Shown: one piece after another, positions 7,919-16,436 of the stretch | How the letters are laid out: each line of letters starts with the position of its first letter | Position numbering within the stretch: position 1 is the stretch's first letter | DNA from: Halobellus captivus | Lineage (GTDB): Archaea > Halobacteriota > Halobacteria > Halobacteriales > Haloferacaceae | Assembly (NCBI RefSeq): GCF_003697845.1 | Contig: NZ_RDQE01000001.1 | Coordinates: forward strand, 1 to 64,000 | Reading direction: 5' to 3' | DNA length: 64,000 nucleotides | Notes under the pieces: generated by a model | Seen by the model: only the letters and a program-made list of their open reading frames with translations | Told to the model about the DNA's origin: nothing | Database searches by the model: none | Program-made: the position numbers and the translations under genes

Positions 7919-8933
7919 CGTAGGCTTGCCGAAGGTCTCTGACTGTTTCGCGTTCGCCGTCCCAGTACGGGTCGGTCTCGTCGGGCTGATCGATGTACTG
8001 GTTGGCCCGGTTCTCGACGGCCTGCTCGCCGAGGTAGTCCGCATCTGGGAGGCCGTAGTTCCCGTAGTCGAGGAGCTGGCTTGCGTCCTCGTACCCGTTG
8101 TCCAGAGCGTACTGTGGCACATCGTCGTCGACGTAGTGGGTCAGCGCGCGTGTGGCCGCGTTGTAGGTATCGTAGAGGCTGGGAACGTCGCTATCGACCT
8201 CCTCGTCCAGGGCATCGCGGAAGGTATCGACCGGTTCATCGAAGTACTGATCGATCCCGGTGTCCATCAGGACGAGGAGTGCTTCATCGTAGTTCTGGAA
8301 CTCGCGTTCCTGGGCGTCTTCCAGCCGGTCTTCGACCTCGTCAGCACCTTCGACCACGGCGTCGACGGCCTGGTGAGCTAGGCCTGGATTGTACGGATCT
8401 TGGTGGGACTGCTCGACGTGCATGTCGGAGACGAACGCCATCATGCCGTTGCTACAGACCTGGCGATATGCTCCAACATCGTACTTGAGCCCGTGGAACC
8501 CGGAGTGACCGCTGCGGACCTTGAGTCCAAGGTTGATCTCATCGCCATCGACCGGTTCGATCGTGGTATCGCCGTAGAAATCGACCTTCCCGGTCATCTT
8601 GTGGCCTGATCCGGAGATCGAGACCTGCCCCTCGACGTCGATCGCTCCGTCGTACTGTTCGACGGCGTTGCCGACCCCTTCGAGGATCTCACCGTACTGG
8701 ATCACATTGTACCAGTCTTCCGAGGACGAGACGTCCCCGACGAGGCGGCCGTCGTCGAGCCACACCGAGTCACGCCAGTTGATCTCTGCCCATTCATCGA
8801 GGTCTTCGTGGTGGCCGTAGGCCGGGTGTCGTTCGGCTTCTGGAAGGGTTTCTGCGACGTCGTAGAGTTCTTCGAGGCCGTCAAAGTGGTAGGTGTTCTC
8901 TGCGATTGGGTATCCACCCTGTGCCGGGGTCAG
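7911..8933 (-). CDS. DUF932-like phage/plasmid protein with probable CTG start
   Basis: About 340 residues. The core (SGSGHKMTGKVDFYGDT, then VRSGHSGFHGLKYDVGAYR, QVCSNGMMAF) is the pattern seen in DUF932-type proteins of plasmids and viruses, function unknown. The first GTG in frame (8765) would cut off about 56 codons of clearly coding sequence (YHFDGLEELYDVAETLPEAE and more). The upstream frame contains no ATG or GTG; a CTG at 8933-8931 overlaps the previous gene's TGA as CTGA. I use that start. It lies between two unknown genes in one operon and probably serves element maintenance (inference). Confidence 0.7.
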   Translation of the reverse strand: MTPAQGGYPIAENTYHFDGLEELYDVAETLPEAERHPAYGHHEDLDEWAEINWRDSVWLDDGRLVGDVSSSEDWYNVIQYGEILEGVGNAVEQYDGAIDVEGQVSISGSGHKMTGKVDFYGDTTIEPVDGDEINLGLKVRSGHSGFHGLKYDVGAYRQVCSNGMMAFVSDMHVEQSHQDPYNPGLAHQAVDAVVEGADEVEDRLEDAQEREFQNYDEALLVLMDTGIDQYFDEPVDTFRDALDEEVDSDVPSLYDTYNAATRALTHYVDDDVPQYALDNGYEDASQLLDYGNYGLPDADYLGEQAVENRANQYIDQPDETDPYWDGERETVRDLRQAYAD

Positions 8934-9163
8934 CGTTCGAGGAGGTCGTTGATCCGGGATTCGAGGAACTCAGCATGGTCTTCCTCGATGGCGGGTGTTT
9001 CGAGCATCTCCCGGTAGACCTCTACTGCCTCGGGTTCGGCAGTCTGGGTGCTGTCGTAGGGTTTGTACGTGGACGTGGCACTGGTGTCTTCATGCCACTC
9101 GTTCGCGTAGCCGGTCTCCTCAAAGGAGTCCGGTTGACCGTAGGTGTCGTGTCCGAAGTCCAT
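8930..9163 (-). CDS. Small acidic hypothetical protein
   Basis: A 77-residue protein rich in Asp/Glu/Tyr, ending in a charged helix (EEDHAEFLESRINDLLER). It is the first gene of the operon with the DUF932-like protein. A TATA-like TTTTTAAACC stretch lies at about 9199-9208 on this strand and a GGTGA Shine-Dalgarno precedes the ATG, supporting the start. Function unknown. Confidence 0.55.
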   Translation of the reverse strand: MDFGHDTYGQPDSFEETGYANEWHEDTSATSTYKPYDSTQTAEPEAVEVYREMLETPAIEEDHAEFLESRINDLLER

Positions 9164-9245
9164 TGTGTGTTCACCGTTCTACCCCCAGACAGGACACCTG
9201 GTTTAAAAACGGATATCTCCACACCGTGTTTCGCTTGGGCCTGAT

Positions 9246-9821
9246 TCAGAGCCACGGATCGTCACTTGATACGATTCCCAGCGAGAACATGAACATTGAG
9301 AGCTTCTGAGAGATCTCGTCGGCGTTGTATATCCAGACAGCGGAGGGGTCTCCTGCTCGTATCGATTTGATTTGGATGAAAAACAGGTCATCTCCCGGTT
9401 CATACTGGTCGAGAATATCGTCCGGTAACTGGTCCGTGACCCGGACATCGCGGTCACCGCTTTCCTTCTCGTCGAAGAGATTGGTGACGGTGACGAAGTT
9501 GAACACATCATCCGAGAGCGGCTGTGGAGCTAGCACCGGGTAGCTGTAGGGTTCAGCCTCGACGTAGTGCCAAAAGACGGACATCTCATCACCGTCTCCC
9601 ATACATGCAACATCTTGGATACTCGGTGGGATAGCTACGAACTGATCCTGCCGGAGAGGCCGGCTCGCTGCTACTCCAGAAAATGCCTCCTCCATCTCCT
9701 CAAATTCAGTGAACATCTCCTGGAGATTGCGCATCCGGTCTACTGCGAACTCTATACCCGGTTCAACACCTTCGATCACCTCTTTCAGATCATCATCCTC
9801 TGAATCGCTGGAATCGCCCAT
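9246..9821 (-). CDS. Hypothetical acidic protein
   Basis: A 191-residue protein (start taken at ATG 9821, MGDSSDSEDDDLKEV). The N-terminus is a charged helix; the rest is mixed, with VFNFVTVTNLFDEKE and DDLFFIQIKSIRAGDPSAVWIYNADE. I recognise no domain. It is transcribed leftward, away from the conjugation genes, from an AT-rich divergent promoter region (9822-9985). Confidence 0.55.
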   Translation of the reverse strand: MGDSSDSEDDDLKEVIEGVEPGIEFAVDRMRNLQEMFTEFEEMEEAFSGVAASRPLRQDQFVAIPPSIQDVACMGDGDEMSVFWHYVEAEPYSYPVLAPQPLSDDVFNFVTVTNLFDEKESGDRDVRVTDQLPDDILDQYEPGDDLFFIQIKSIRAGDPSAVWIYNADEISQKLSMFMFSLGIVSSDDPWL

Positions 9822-9960
9822 AGTTTCTGCTAGCACAAAATTTTCTATCTAAGAAAACTCTTGCCCCGAAGCAAAATATTCGGGTTACAAAGCCTCTTCT
9901 GCTTCTATAATGGTTTCTTGTATAGTAAAATTTCTTACAATAAAGTGGTGCCACCTACAT

Positions 9961-9970
9961 AGGAGGTGAT
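9961..9970 (+). promoter_or_regulatory. Full-length Shine-Dalgarno site of the conjugation operon
   Basis: AGGAGGTGAT is a perfect ten-base complement to the archaeal 16S rRNA 3' end. It lies 15 bases before ATG 9986 of the pilin-like gene. Haloarchaeal genes are often leaderless, so this points to strong, leader-based translation. AT-rich promoter-like sequence (TATAGTAAAATTT) lies upstream. Confidence 0.6.
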
Positions 9971-9985
9971 GAGGAGTGAGAAAGA

Positions 9986-10378
9986 ATGTGTGTACTCGCG
10001 GCGGACGGTATCGGTCAACGACTCCCGACGGTGAAGCGAGGTATTGTGAAGCTGGGATTGATGCTGGTGTCGGTGGTGATGTTGAGTACGCCGGCGGCTG
10101 CTGCTCACGACAATCTGCCGTGTACGGTACCCGAATCACTGACCCCGTTGTTCGATCTGCTCGATACGCTCACACAGCTTGCGTTCCTCGGCGGAGTCGG
10201 GCTTGGAACGGTCGGCCTGCTGGTCGCGGCGTTGTTCATGATGTTGCCCGGTGAGGACTCCACTCGTCGCGGGAAACAGATTGCAAAGCACGTCTTGGTC
10301 GGGACGGTCCTGTTGCTCAGCGCCCAGATGATCATCTCGTTCCTCGTCAGCCAGCTCGGCACCACGATCTGTACCTAA
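9986..10378 (+). CDS. VirB2/TrbC-like pilin subunit
   Basis: A 130-residue protein with a long basic N-terminus and a signal segment ending near STPAAAAHD, one of two cysteines at CTVPES, and two further hydrophobic helices (LTQLAFLGGVGLGTVGLLVAA and VLVGTVLLLSAQMIISFLV) separated by a short basic loop. This size and two-helix hairpin layout after a long leader matches VirB2/TrbC conjugative pilins, and the next genes encode VirB6-like and VirB4-like proteins. The start is fixed by the strong Shine-Dalgarno. It probably forms an extracellular conjugative filament. Confidence 0.65.
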   Translation: MCVLAADGIGQRLPTVKRGIVKLGLMLVSVVMLSTPAAAAHDNLPCTVPESLTPLFDLLDTLTQLAFLGGVGLGTVGLLVAALFMMLPGEDSTRRGKQIAKHVLVGTVLLLSAQMIISFLVSQLGTTICT

Positions 10379-10384
10379 CCACCC

Positions 10385-11788
10385 ATGATCCGAGTATATC
10401 ACCTCCTGATCGGGCTGCTCGTCGTTGGGTGCCTGCTGACAGTAGCTGTTCCCGCCTCGGCAAGTCACTCCGACCATCTCGTCGAACACACGATCCATTC
10501 ACCGTCTGAGGTCGAGACCGGAGAAGAGGCTACGATTTCAGGCCAGGTCACCAACCGAGAAGACGCCCGGCTGTTCATTGAGGTCACGGTCGGCGGAACC
10601 ACCGTCCTCAGTGAAGCTGTCGACCCCGATGCGACTGTCGAGTTTACTCACCAGCTGCGATTTGACCAAGCTGGCGAACGGAACGTCGATGTCGAGATCT
10701 ATGTAGCCGGTCAGCACCACACCACGGAGACAGCGACCATCGAGGTCACCGAGTCCCAGGATGACGGGGGTTTGCTGGATGTCGATCTCGTCGAGAAGAT
10801 TAAGCAGGCAGTCTACGCCCCGTTCAACGCGTTCGCGGACGCGGTCGTTGGTATTCTCACCCATCTGTTCACGAGCTATCCCGACGTCCACCCTAACCCT
10901 GATGTTCAGGAACTCCATCGGCTGTCTCTGATCGTTGCCTTCGCTCTCTCAACGCTGACTGTTGTCTTGGCCGGTATCCTGTTCCAGGTTGGACCGATCT
11001 TTGGCGTCTCCTATCGACAAGTGCGGATGCTGCTGCCCCGCGTTCTCATCGCTCTTGTCTTCGGGACGGTCAGCCCATTCCTTCTGCAGTACGCCGTTGA
11101 TCTGGCCGAAGCGCTCACAATCGCGTTCCGGCCCAGCAATCCTGGCTTCCTCGGGTCTGTCCAGTTAACCGGCGGTCTCATCGTTGTGGGATTCCTCGAT
11201 GCCTTCCTGCTCGCTGCGGTCGCGGCGATCTTCGTCGTCCGGGATGTTTATATCCTCTTTGCGGCAGCTGCCTCACCGCTTATCGCACTGGGCTGGGCGC
11301 TTCCCTACACCCGGCGATTTGCACACAGCTTCATTGGCGTCTTCTGGGCCTTCCTCCTGATCGGGCCGCTCGATATGATCGTGTTCCGGCTCATGCTCTC
11401 ATTGCTCCAGCCGGCCGGGGTGGAGGTCCCGCACTGGTTGCTGGCTATGGGCGGGTTCGCCATGCTGCTTGGGATTCCGTACATGGTGCTGTCTACCGGG
11501 CAGTCTATGGCCGGGGTACTGGCCGGTATGGCGGTCGGAGAAGGCAGCGGCTGGTTGTCGAACACTGGTGATGGCGGAACGCATGCTGCCCAGAGCCAGC
11601 AGCTTCGGCAGCGTCGCCAGGAACGCGAGCTCATCAAGCGGTACGCTGAGAGTGATAGCCGGCGTCGACGCCGGACCAGCCCTGGCGAACACTACAGCTC
11701 GGGAGGTATCAACCGGCGTACTGAGCCTTCGGAGTCCCGCGATCTCGAGTCGAACCCGTTCTGGAACAAGGACGGTGATGACCTATGA
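10385..11788 (+). CDS. VirB6/TrbL-like membrane channel protein with exported Ig-like domain
   Basis: A 467-residue protein. Residues 1-26 are a signal peptide (LLIGLLVVGCLLTVAVPASA). Residues about 30-125 form an extracellular beta-sandwich-like domain (SPSEVETGEEATISGQVTNRED, then ETATIEVTE). Residues about 175-390 have six to seven transmembrane helices. The C-terminal 90 residues are cytoplasmic, basic and disordered. The position between a pilin-like gene and a VirB4-type ATPase, overlapping the latter by ATGA, supports a VirB6-type inner-membrane channel role. The exported domain in front is an archaeal feature. Confidence 0.65.
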   Translation: MIRVYHLLIGLLVVGCLLTVAVPASASHSDHLVEHTIHSPSEVETGEEATISGQVTNREDARLFIEVTVGGTTVLSEAVDPDATVEFTHQLRFDQAGERNVDVEIYVAGQHHTTETATIEVTESQDDGGLLDVDLVEKIKQAVYAPFNAFADAVVGILTHLFTSYPDVHPNPDVQELHRLSLIVAFALSTLTVVLAGILFQVGPIFGVSYRQVRMLLPRVLIALVFGTVSPFLLQYAVDLAEALTIAFRPSNPGFLGSVQLTGGLIVVGFLDAFLLAAVAAIFVVRDVYILFAAAASPLIALGWALPYTRRFAHSFIGVFWAFLLIGPLDMIVFRLMLSLLQPAGVEVPHWLLAMGGFAMLLGIPYMVLSTGQSMAGVLAGMAVGEGSGWLSNTGDGGTHAAQSQQLRQRRQERELIKRYAESDSRRRRRTSPGEHYSSGGINRRTEPSESRDLESNPFWNKDGDDL

Positions 11789-13986
11789 TACGGTTCCGCA
11801 TTCCCCGCGATCCGCGTGTCGCTACCAAGTTCTTCGCCCAGTTCACCGCACGCGATCTCGTCAGGTTAGGTGTTTCCCTCATTGTGGCCTACATCGCCAT
11901 TCCGGGGGGAACGGTCGTTCAGACGACGGGCTTCATCGTCGCTGCTGCGGTGAGTGCTGGCTGGTATTTGTGGCGTCCGTACGGGAACGCGGTTGATGTC
12001 CACGCCGTCAACGCCGTGCGCTGGTACGTCGGGAAAACCCGTGTGGACGGCCCGGATGTGGTAGCAGAAAGCCGGTCAGCCGGCGATGTCATCACCTCCG
12101 GGAGCTATCTCACGGCATTCATCGAGGTGTCGCCAACGAACCTCTCGATGAAGACGGAGGCAGAGCAGGCCGCACTGCACAGCATCTACCAGGAGCTGCT
12201 GGAGACGGTGTCGTACCCTGTGAAGGTGCATTCGAGGCAGGAGATCGCATCCGAGCAAACAGAGTATGGCCGGAATATAGCCGAGAAAGACGTCGAACCT
12301 GAGCCCCTCAAAGAGAGCTATCTGGACTACTGGAAGCGGGTGTGCAGCGACCAGCCTACGACCACCCGTCATTACGTGTCGCTGCGCGTTCCGCGGCAGC
12401 AGGATGGGGCGAGCGGCTGGCTTGCCAGCTTCCTCGGTGGCGACGATATCGACTACCGGTCCGATAATGCGAAGGCTGAGTTGGATCGCCGGTGTCGAGA
12501 GGTGGTTAGTTGCCTGAATGCTGCTGATATGGATGCCGAGCGGGTTACTGGGAGCCGGCTGACCGATGTGGTCCACCTGTTCGAGGAGGACACGCCGGAT
12601 GTCTCGCCACGGTTCACGTCGACGACGGAGTACGGAGACTCTGCCTCCCGGCGTCCTGGCGGGGCTCCGGATGCCTGGCGGCAAACGTTCCAGTTGACGG
12701 AGTTCCCGCGGAGTCAACGGCTTGGGTGGCCGACTGAGCTGCTATCGGTTGATGGCCGGGTTGAGGTGACTCAGGTCGTCAGGCCGGAGAACTCAGCGAA
12801 GGCTACGAAGCAGTTGACGCGGACGATCGAGAAACTGTCGGCAGAGATCGACTCGTGGCTTCGGGCAGGCCATCTGGGGACGAACGATCTTGAGGCGAAA
12901 CAGGATGATGCAGACTGGATACTGGGTCGGCTGACCGACCGTGAGGACAAAGCGTTCACCTACCGGTGCTATGTCACGGTCCACGGACGGACCGTCGAGG
13001 AGTGTCGCCAGACGGCCTCCCAACTGCAGAATGTCTTGGATACGATGCAGGTCGGCTACGAGGAGCCGGTCTTCCAGACCCATAACGTGTTCAAGGCTGT
13101 GTCGCCGTTCTACCCGGACCCGCACACCGACGGCCATCTGCTCCCCGGGACGGCTGTAGCTGCCGGGTTCCCGTTCTCGACACAGGTCCCGCAGGATACC
13201 TCGGGGGTGCTGTTCGGAGAGGATCCATCCAGCGGCCGGCCGATCGTGCTTGACCGGTTCACCTGGAGTAGCCATTCCCTTGCCCGGATGGGCATGGTGG
13301 GGTCCGGGAAGTCCTACGCGGCCAAGCTGGAGCTGCTGCGGTCGTGGCTGGCCTACGATGATCTGCAGGTGATCGTGGTTGACCCGAAGCGAGAGTACGG
13401 CGATGTTGTCCGAACGCTTGGAGACTCCCGTGGCTGTATCCAGACGGTCAGTGAGGACACGGACTACCGGTTCGACCACGACACCATCTGCTTCCAGGTC
13501 GAGAAACGCGGCCAGTCCGAGGACATCGACCGGCTGACTGACTTGGTCGCTGAAATCTACGAGGAGACGAGTCAAGACCAGCGGAAGACGATCGTCCTGA
13601 TCGACGAGGCCCGGCTGTTGCTGAACGATGAACAGGGCCGAGAGGTCCTGAACAGGTTCGTCCTCGAGGCCCGGGATACCCGGACAGCTGTGACGCTGGT
13701 CACCCAGAATGCCTCCCACTTCACACACAGCCGGGAAGGCAGGGAAATCTTGGACAATATGCCGGCGAAGCTGTTCATGCGCCACGACCGGGTGCCGGAC
13801 TCCGTTGTCCAGTATTTCGATCTGTCCCAGCGGGAGAAACAGGAGCTGTTCAAGCTCCGGACGGGGACCGATGCCGAGTACAGCGAGTGCTTGGCGCAGG
13901 TCAGCGACCGTGTGGACACCACGGCACGGGTCCGGGCGACCGAGGCAGAGCATACGATCATCAAGGCGGCTGACGGAGGGGACTAA
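11785..13986 (+). CDS. VirB4/TraC-type ATPase with N-terminal VirB3/PrgI-like membrane domain
   Basis: A 733-residue protein. The first ~80 residues carry two hydrophobic helices after a basic start (RDLVRLGVSLIVAYIAIP, GFIVAAAVSAGWYLW), the layout of PrgI/VirB3 proteins fused to VirB4. The Walker A motif GMVGSGKSYAAK is at about residue 501, Walker B TIVLIDEARLLL at about 600, and a downstream VTLVTQNASHF segment matches the motor core of conjugative ATPases. It powers pilus assembly and substrate transfer at the membrane. It lies in the same operon as the VirB2- and VirB6-like genes. Confidence 0.88.
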   Translation: MIRFRIPRDPRVATKFFAQFTARDLVRLGVSLIVAYIAIPGGTVVQTTGFIVAAAVSAGWYLWRPYGNAVDVHAVNAVRWYVGKTRVDGPDVVAESRSAGDVITSGSYLTAFIEVSPTNLSMKTEAEQAALHSIYQELLETVSYPVKVHSRQEIASEQTEYGRNIAEKDVEPEPLKESYLDYWKRVCSDQPTTTRHYVSLRVPRQQDGASGWLASFLGGDDIDYRSDNAKAELDRRCREVVSCLNAADMDAERVTGSRLTDVVHLFEEDTPDVSPRFTSTTEYGDSASRRPGGAPDAWRQTFQLTEFPRSQRLGWPTELLSVDGRVEVTQVVRPENSAKATKQLTRTIEKLSAEIDSWLRAGHLGTNDLEAKQDDADWILGRLTDREDKAFTYRCYVTVHGRTVEECRQTASQLQNVLDTMQVGYEEPVFQTHNVFKAVSPFYPDPHTDGHLLPGTAVAAGFPFSTQVPQDTSGVLFGEDPSSGRPIVLDRFTWSSHSLARMGMVGSGKSYAAKLELLRSWLAYDDLQVIVVDPKREYGDVVRTLGDSRGCIQTVSEDTDYRFDHDTICFQVEKRGQSEDIDRLTDLVAEIYEETSQDQRKTIVLIDEARLLLNDEQGREVLNRFVLEARDTRTAVTLVTQNASHFTHSREGREILDNMPAKLFMRHDRVPDSVVQYFDLSQREKQELFKLRTGTDAEYSECLAQVSDRVDTTARVRATEAEHTIIKAADGGD

Positions 13987-13988
13987 CC

Positions 13989-14321
13989 ATGTCTGAGAAC
14001 ACCATCACCATCAAGAACTCATCGATCGGCAACACCATCATCTACGAAGGATCAACGGTCATCGACAACCGGACGTTCGTGGCAGTACAGCTCAACGAAA
14101 CAGATCAAACGGAGACGCCATCGGAGACTGCGAAAAAGGACAGGGTACCCCCGTCTGAAATGCAGGAACCAAGCGGTGAAGAGGTGTCGGCCCGGGACAT
14201 CATCGATATTCCGAGTACGGTTGTCGACGACGGAAACCCAGATCAACCTGACCAGGCAGACCTCCCTGTACCAGCGGACGAAAAGGAAGACTCGGACGTT
14301 CTGGAGGTGTTCGACCTATGA
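13989..14321 (+). CDS. Hypothetical acidic protein in the conjugation operon
   Basis: A 110-residue protein. The N-terminal 35 residues are beta-prone (ITIKNSSIGNTIIYEG) and the rest is disordered and rich in Asp/Glu/Pro. It follows the VirB4 gene by two bases and overlaps the next gene by ATGA. It may be an accessory linker or regulator of the secretion module. No family recognised. Confidence 0.55.
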   Translation: MSENTITIKNSSIGNTIIYEGSTVIDNRTFVAVQLNETDQTETPSETAKKDRVPPSEMQEPSGEEVSARDIIDIPSTVVDDGNPDQPDQADLPVPADEKEDSDVLEVFDL

Positions 14322-15289
14322 TCCGCGACAGGCTCTTCACATCGGCGGTTGAACTCGACGAGGATCAGGCCCGGTATCTTCGTGCGGGCAGTGGCGGCCA
14401 GGCAGTCGAAGTGCATCCACCGCGGGCACAATCTATCTCCGCTACACTCAATCAGTTTACCAAGACGATCTATGAGCCCCAGACCAAGTGGTTCGGAGTC
14501 AAGAATACGTCACCGGTCGCCGCATTCGAGATCCGACGGACGGTCCCTGACCAGGTCTCGATGCAGTTCATCGTCCCGACGAAACGGTTGGAGCGGAAGG
14601 TACGGACACAGCTGGAAAATGAGGTGCCGGGTGTCGGGTTCAGTGACGGGACACTGCAGCTGCCTATCTCGGAGGGATGTACTGTCGGTGGTGGCTTGTT
14701 GGAACCGGGATGTCGTGATTGGTATCCCTTAGAGACCGGGTTCAACTCACCGCCGAATAACAGTGTTCTCTCGGCGCTGCACCGACACGCTATGCAAAAC
14801 TCCCAGTTCGTCATCCAGATCCTGTTCCAGCCGGTGGTCGGTCGCCCGGTACGGTCGTGGTGGTGGACGCGACGGGCGTACCAGCGGATCGGGTATCTCC
14901 GCAAGGAGAAAGAGAAACTGTGGGGGAGTCGTTCGGCAACGCCTCGTGAAAAACAGCAGGCCAATGCCGTTGAAGCGAAAGCCGGTAGTCCACGGTTCAA
15001 CGTCTCGATACGGTTCTTGATCGTGAACGGAGGCGAATATACACGAAGCCGGGTGAAGGAACTGAGCGGTGCGTTCAACGTATTCGAGAATCCGGAAACC
15101 GGCCAGTACCTGAACGCGACCACGGTCCAGACCCTCCGGAAACGGTCACTTCTCCGGTTCGTCGATGCTGTCGGACAGCGAGACTTCCAAGGCTGGGGCC
15201 GCCGGTTCCAGGCCACGACCGAGGAACTCGCCAGTCTGATCTCGATCCCGGACATCGACCAACAGAACATCCAGTACAACACTGCGTGA
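14318..15289 (+). CDS. Likely N-terminal region of the coupling protein, encoded separately
   Basis: A 323-residue protein without a P-loop. It has a positional and compositional likeness to the region that precedes the ATPase domain in TraD/HerA-like coupling proteins: two alpha/beta units (SISATLNQFTKTIYEP, QVSMQFIVPTKRLERKV and RFNVSIRFLIVNGGEY) joined by a basic linker (WWWTRRAYQRIGYLRKEKEK). The matching ATPase domain is encoded by the separate gene at 16437-18353, beyond an oppositely oriented insertion. This is inferred from architecture; it might instead be an independent secretion factor. Confidence 0.5.
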   Translation: MIRDRLFTSAVELDEDQARYLRAGSGGQAVEVHPPRAQSISATLNQFTKTIYEPQTKWFGVKNTSPVAAFEIRRTVPDQVSMQFIVPTKRLERKVRTQLENEVPGVGFSDGTLQLPISEGCTVGGGLLEPGCRDWYPLETGFNSPPNNSVLSALHRHAMQNSQFVIQILFQPVVGRPVRSWWWTRRAYQRIGYLRKEKEKLWGSRSATPREKQQANAVEAKAGSPRFNVSIRFLIVNGGEYTRSRVKELSGAFNVFENPETGQYLNATTVQTLRKRSLLRFVDAVGQRDFQGWGRRFQATTEELASLISIPDIDQQNIQYNTA

Positions 15290-15294
15290 GGTGT

Positions 15295-16053
15295 TCAGTA
15301 TGGAAGTGGCAACTCGGGGTGGATCTGTCTATCAATTCTTGTCGAAAACTGCCTGACAAAACCACGAGACACACGTATTGCCCATTCAGCGCAACCGTAG
15401 CTCATACACTGACTCGGGAAAAACGCATTACCGCTTGCCATGAGTGGATTGAGGTCAAACCGGTCTTGAAGCGATTCCTCGAAGTCATACTCGTTGTTCG
15501 TCTCCGTCTTGCCGCCACCCTCAATCCACCGGGGTTCAAAGTGAACAAGCTCATTGCGGATATCCAGCACACGTGCTACCGGTTCAGCAGGCGTCTCGTC
15601 TTTCTCGAATTCATCGTGGCCAACGACATCAAGATAAATGTTGTACTTGCCCAAAATCCCGGCGTTCTCCAAGCGGTTGCTGAGCTTTTTCTGGCCGTTC
15701 GGGGGTGACTGCTCTGCATCGGCTACGGCTTGACGTTCTCCCTCCGGCATGTCTGGATAATGAATTGGATCGTCCTCACTCTCGCTACGGTCAATATCGT
15801 CCCAAATATCCCAGAAGAGGCTATTCACAGTCGATTCTAGAAAGCAAACGGCACTGATCACCGAATTCATACAGTATGCCCGGTGTTTTCTCATATCCTC
15901 ATCTGGGACCGACGACCGTGAGTTCTCTGATGGAACATCACTATACAGTGCCTCGGCCTTGTTTAGACGTCCGAATTCGGATGCGTTAGAGCCTGAAGGA
16001 CGAGAATCGGTGTTGGTTCCGGAGGGATGGAGATGATCGCCGAATCGCTTCAT
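15295..16053 (-). CDS. Hypothetical protein with HEPN-like RxxxxH motif
   Basis: A 252-residue protein. Near residue 170 it reads VLDIRNELVHFEPRW, containing Arg, four residues, His (RNELVH), the hallmark of HEPN ribonucleases, after a helical region (SVISAVCFLESTVNSLFWDIW). The N-terminal 60 residues look disordered. It lies opposite to and between the two coupling-protein genes, five bases from the end of the first, so it looks like an insertion into the conjugation operon. It may be a toxin or defence ribonuclease; the motif alone is not proof. Confidence 0.5.
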   Translation of the reverse strand: MKRFGDHLHPSGTNTDSRPSGSNASEFGRLNKAEALYSDVPSENSRSSVPDEDMRKHRAYCMNSVISAVCFLESTVNSLFWDIWDDIDRSESEDDPIHYPDMPEGERQAVADAEQSPPNGQKKLSNRLENAGILGKYNIYLDVVGHDEFEKDETPAEPVARVLDIRNELVHFEPRWIEGGGKTETNNEYDFEESLQDRFDLNPLMASGNAFFPSQCMSYGCAEWAIRVSRGFVRQFSTRIDRQIHPELPLPY

Positions 16054-16184
16054 CGTCGATCGAGCTCACTTCGCCGCTCTTTGTGGGTGCTGACGGTCTA
16101 TCTCCCGCACAGGTAACTCATATTTCCGCGAAACTAACCACAACTAACAAACAAAACTGCCGATAGAGCGTCTCTCACGAGCGT

Positions 16185-16340
16185 CTAAACACGGCCCAGT
16201 GCCTCAATTCGTCTTGCCTCATCTCGAAAGAGTTCAGCGTTCGTAAGATGATTTCCTTTCAACGTAGTCGTATGACGCACACTTACCATAGCTCGATAAT
16301 GGTCAGGCAACCAATTTAACAGGTAGGCTACCCTCCGCAT
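16185..16340 (-). CDS. Possible small protein of 51 residues
   Basis: A short open frame from ATG 16340 reading MRRVAYLLNWLPDHYRAM and ending in a charged helix (ELFRDEARRIEALGRV). The frame stays open upstream to about 16388 with plausible residues, so it may also be the end of an older gene. It occupies most of the otherwise geneless stretch 16054-16436. The rest of that gap holds AT-rich sequence likely to contain the promoter of the coupling ATPase. Unknown function. Confidence 0.35.
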   Translation of the reverse strand: MRRVAYLLNWLPDHYRAMVSVRHTTTLKGNHLTNAELFRDEARRIEALGRV

Positions 16341-16436
16341 CGCCGTACCACACCGACCTTTCTGCCAGCGAAAAGGCTTCGTCTAGTAGAAAATTCAACA
16401 CTTTAGGGAGGGGTCGCGTCGTACAGTGAAGTAGCC

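Noticed and set aside
14349-15282. Alternative minus-strand gene opposite the likely coupling-protein N-terminal gene
   Set aside because: The plus-strand frame has ATGA coupling with its upstream gene and haloarchaeal acidic composition; the minus frame is Ser/Arg-rich.
16054-16436. tRNA or structured RNA in the gap before the coupling ATPase
   Set aside because: No cloverleaf or conserved hairpin was seen; a 51-codon open frame and a promoter explain most of it.
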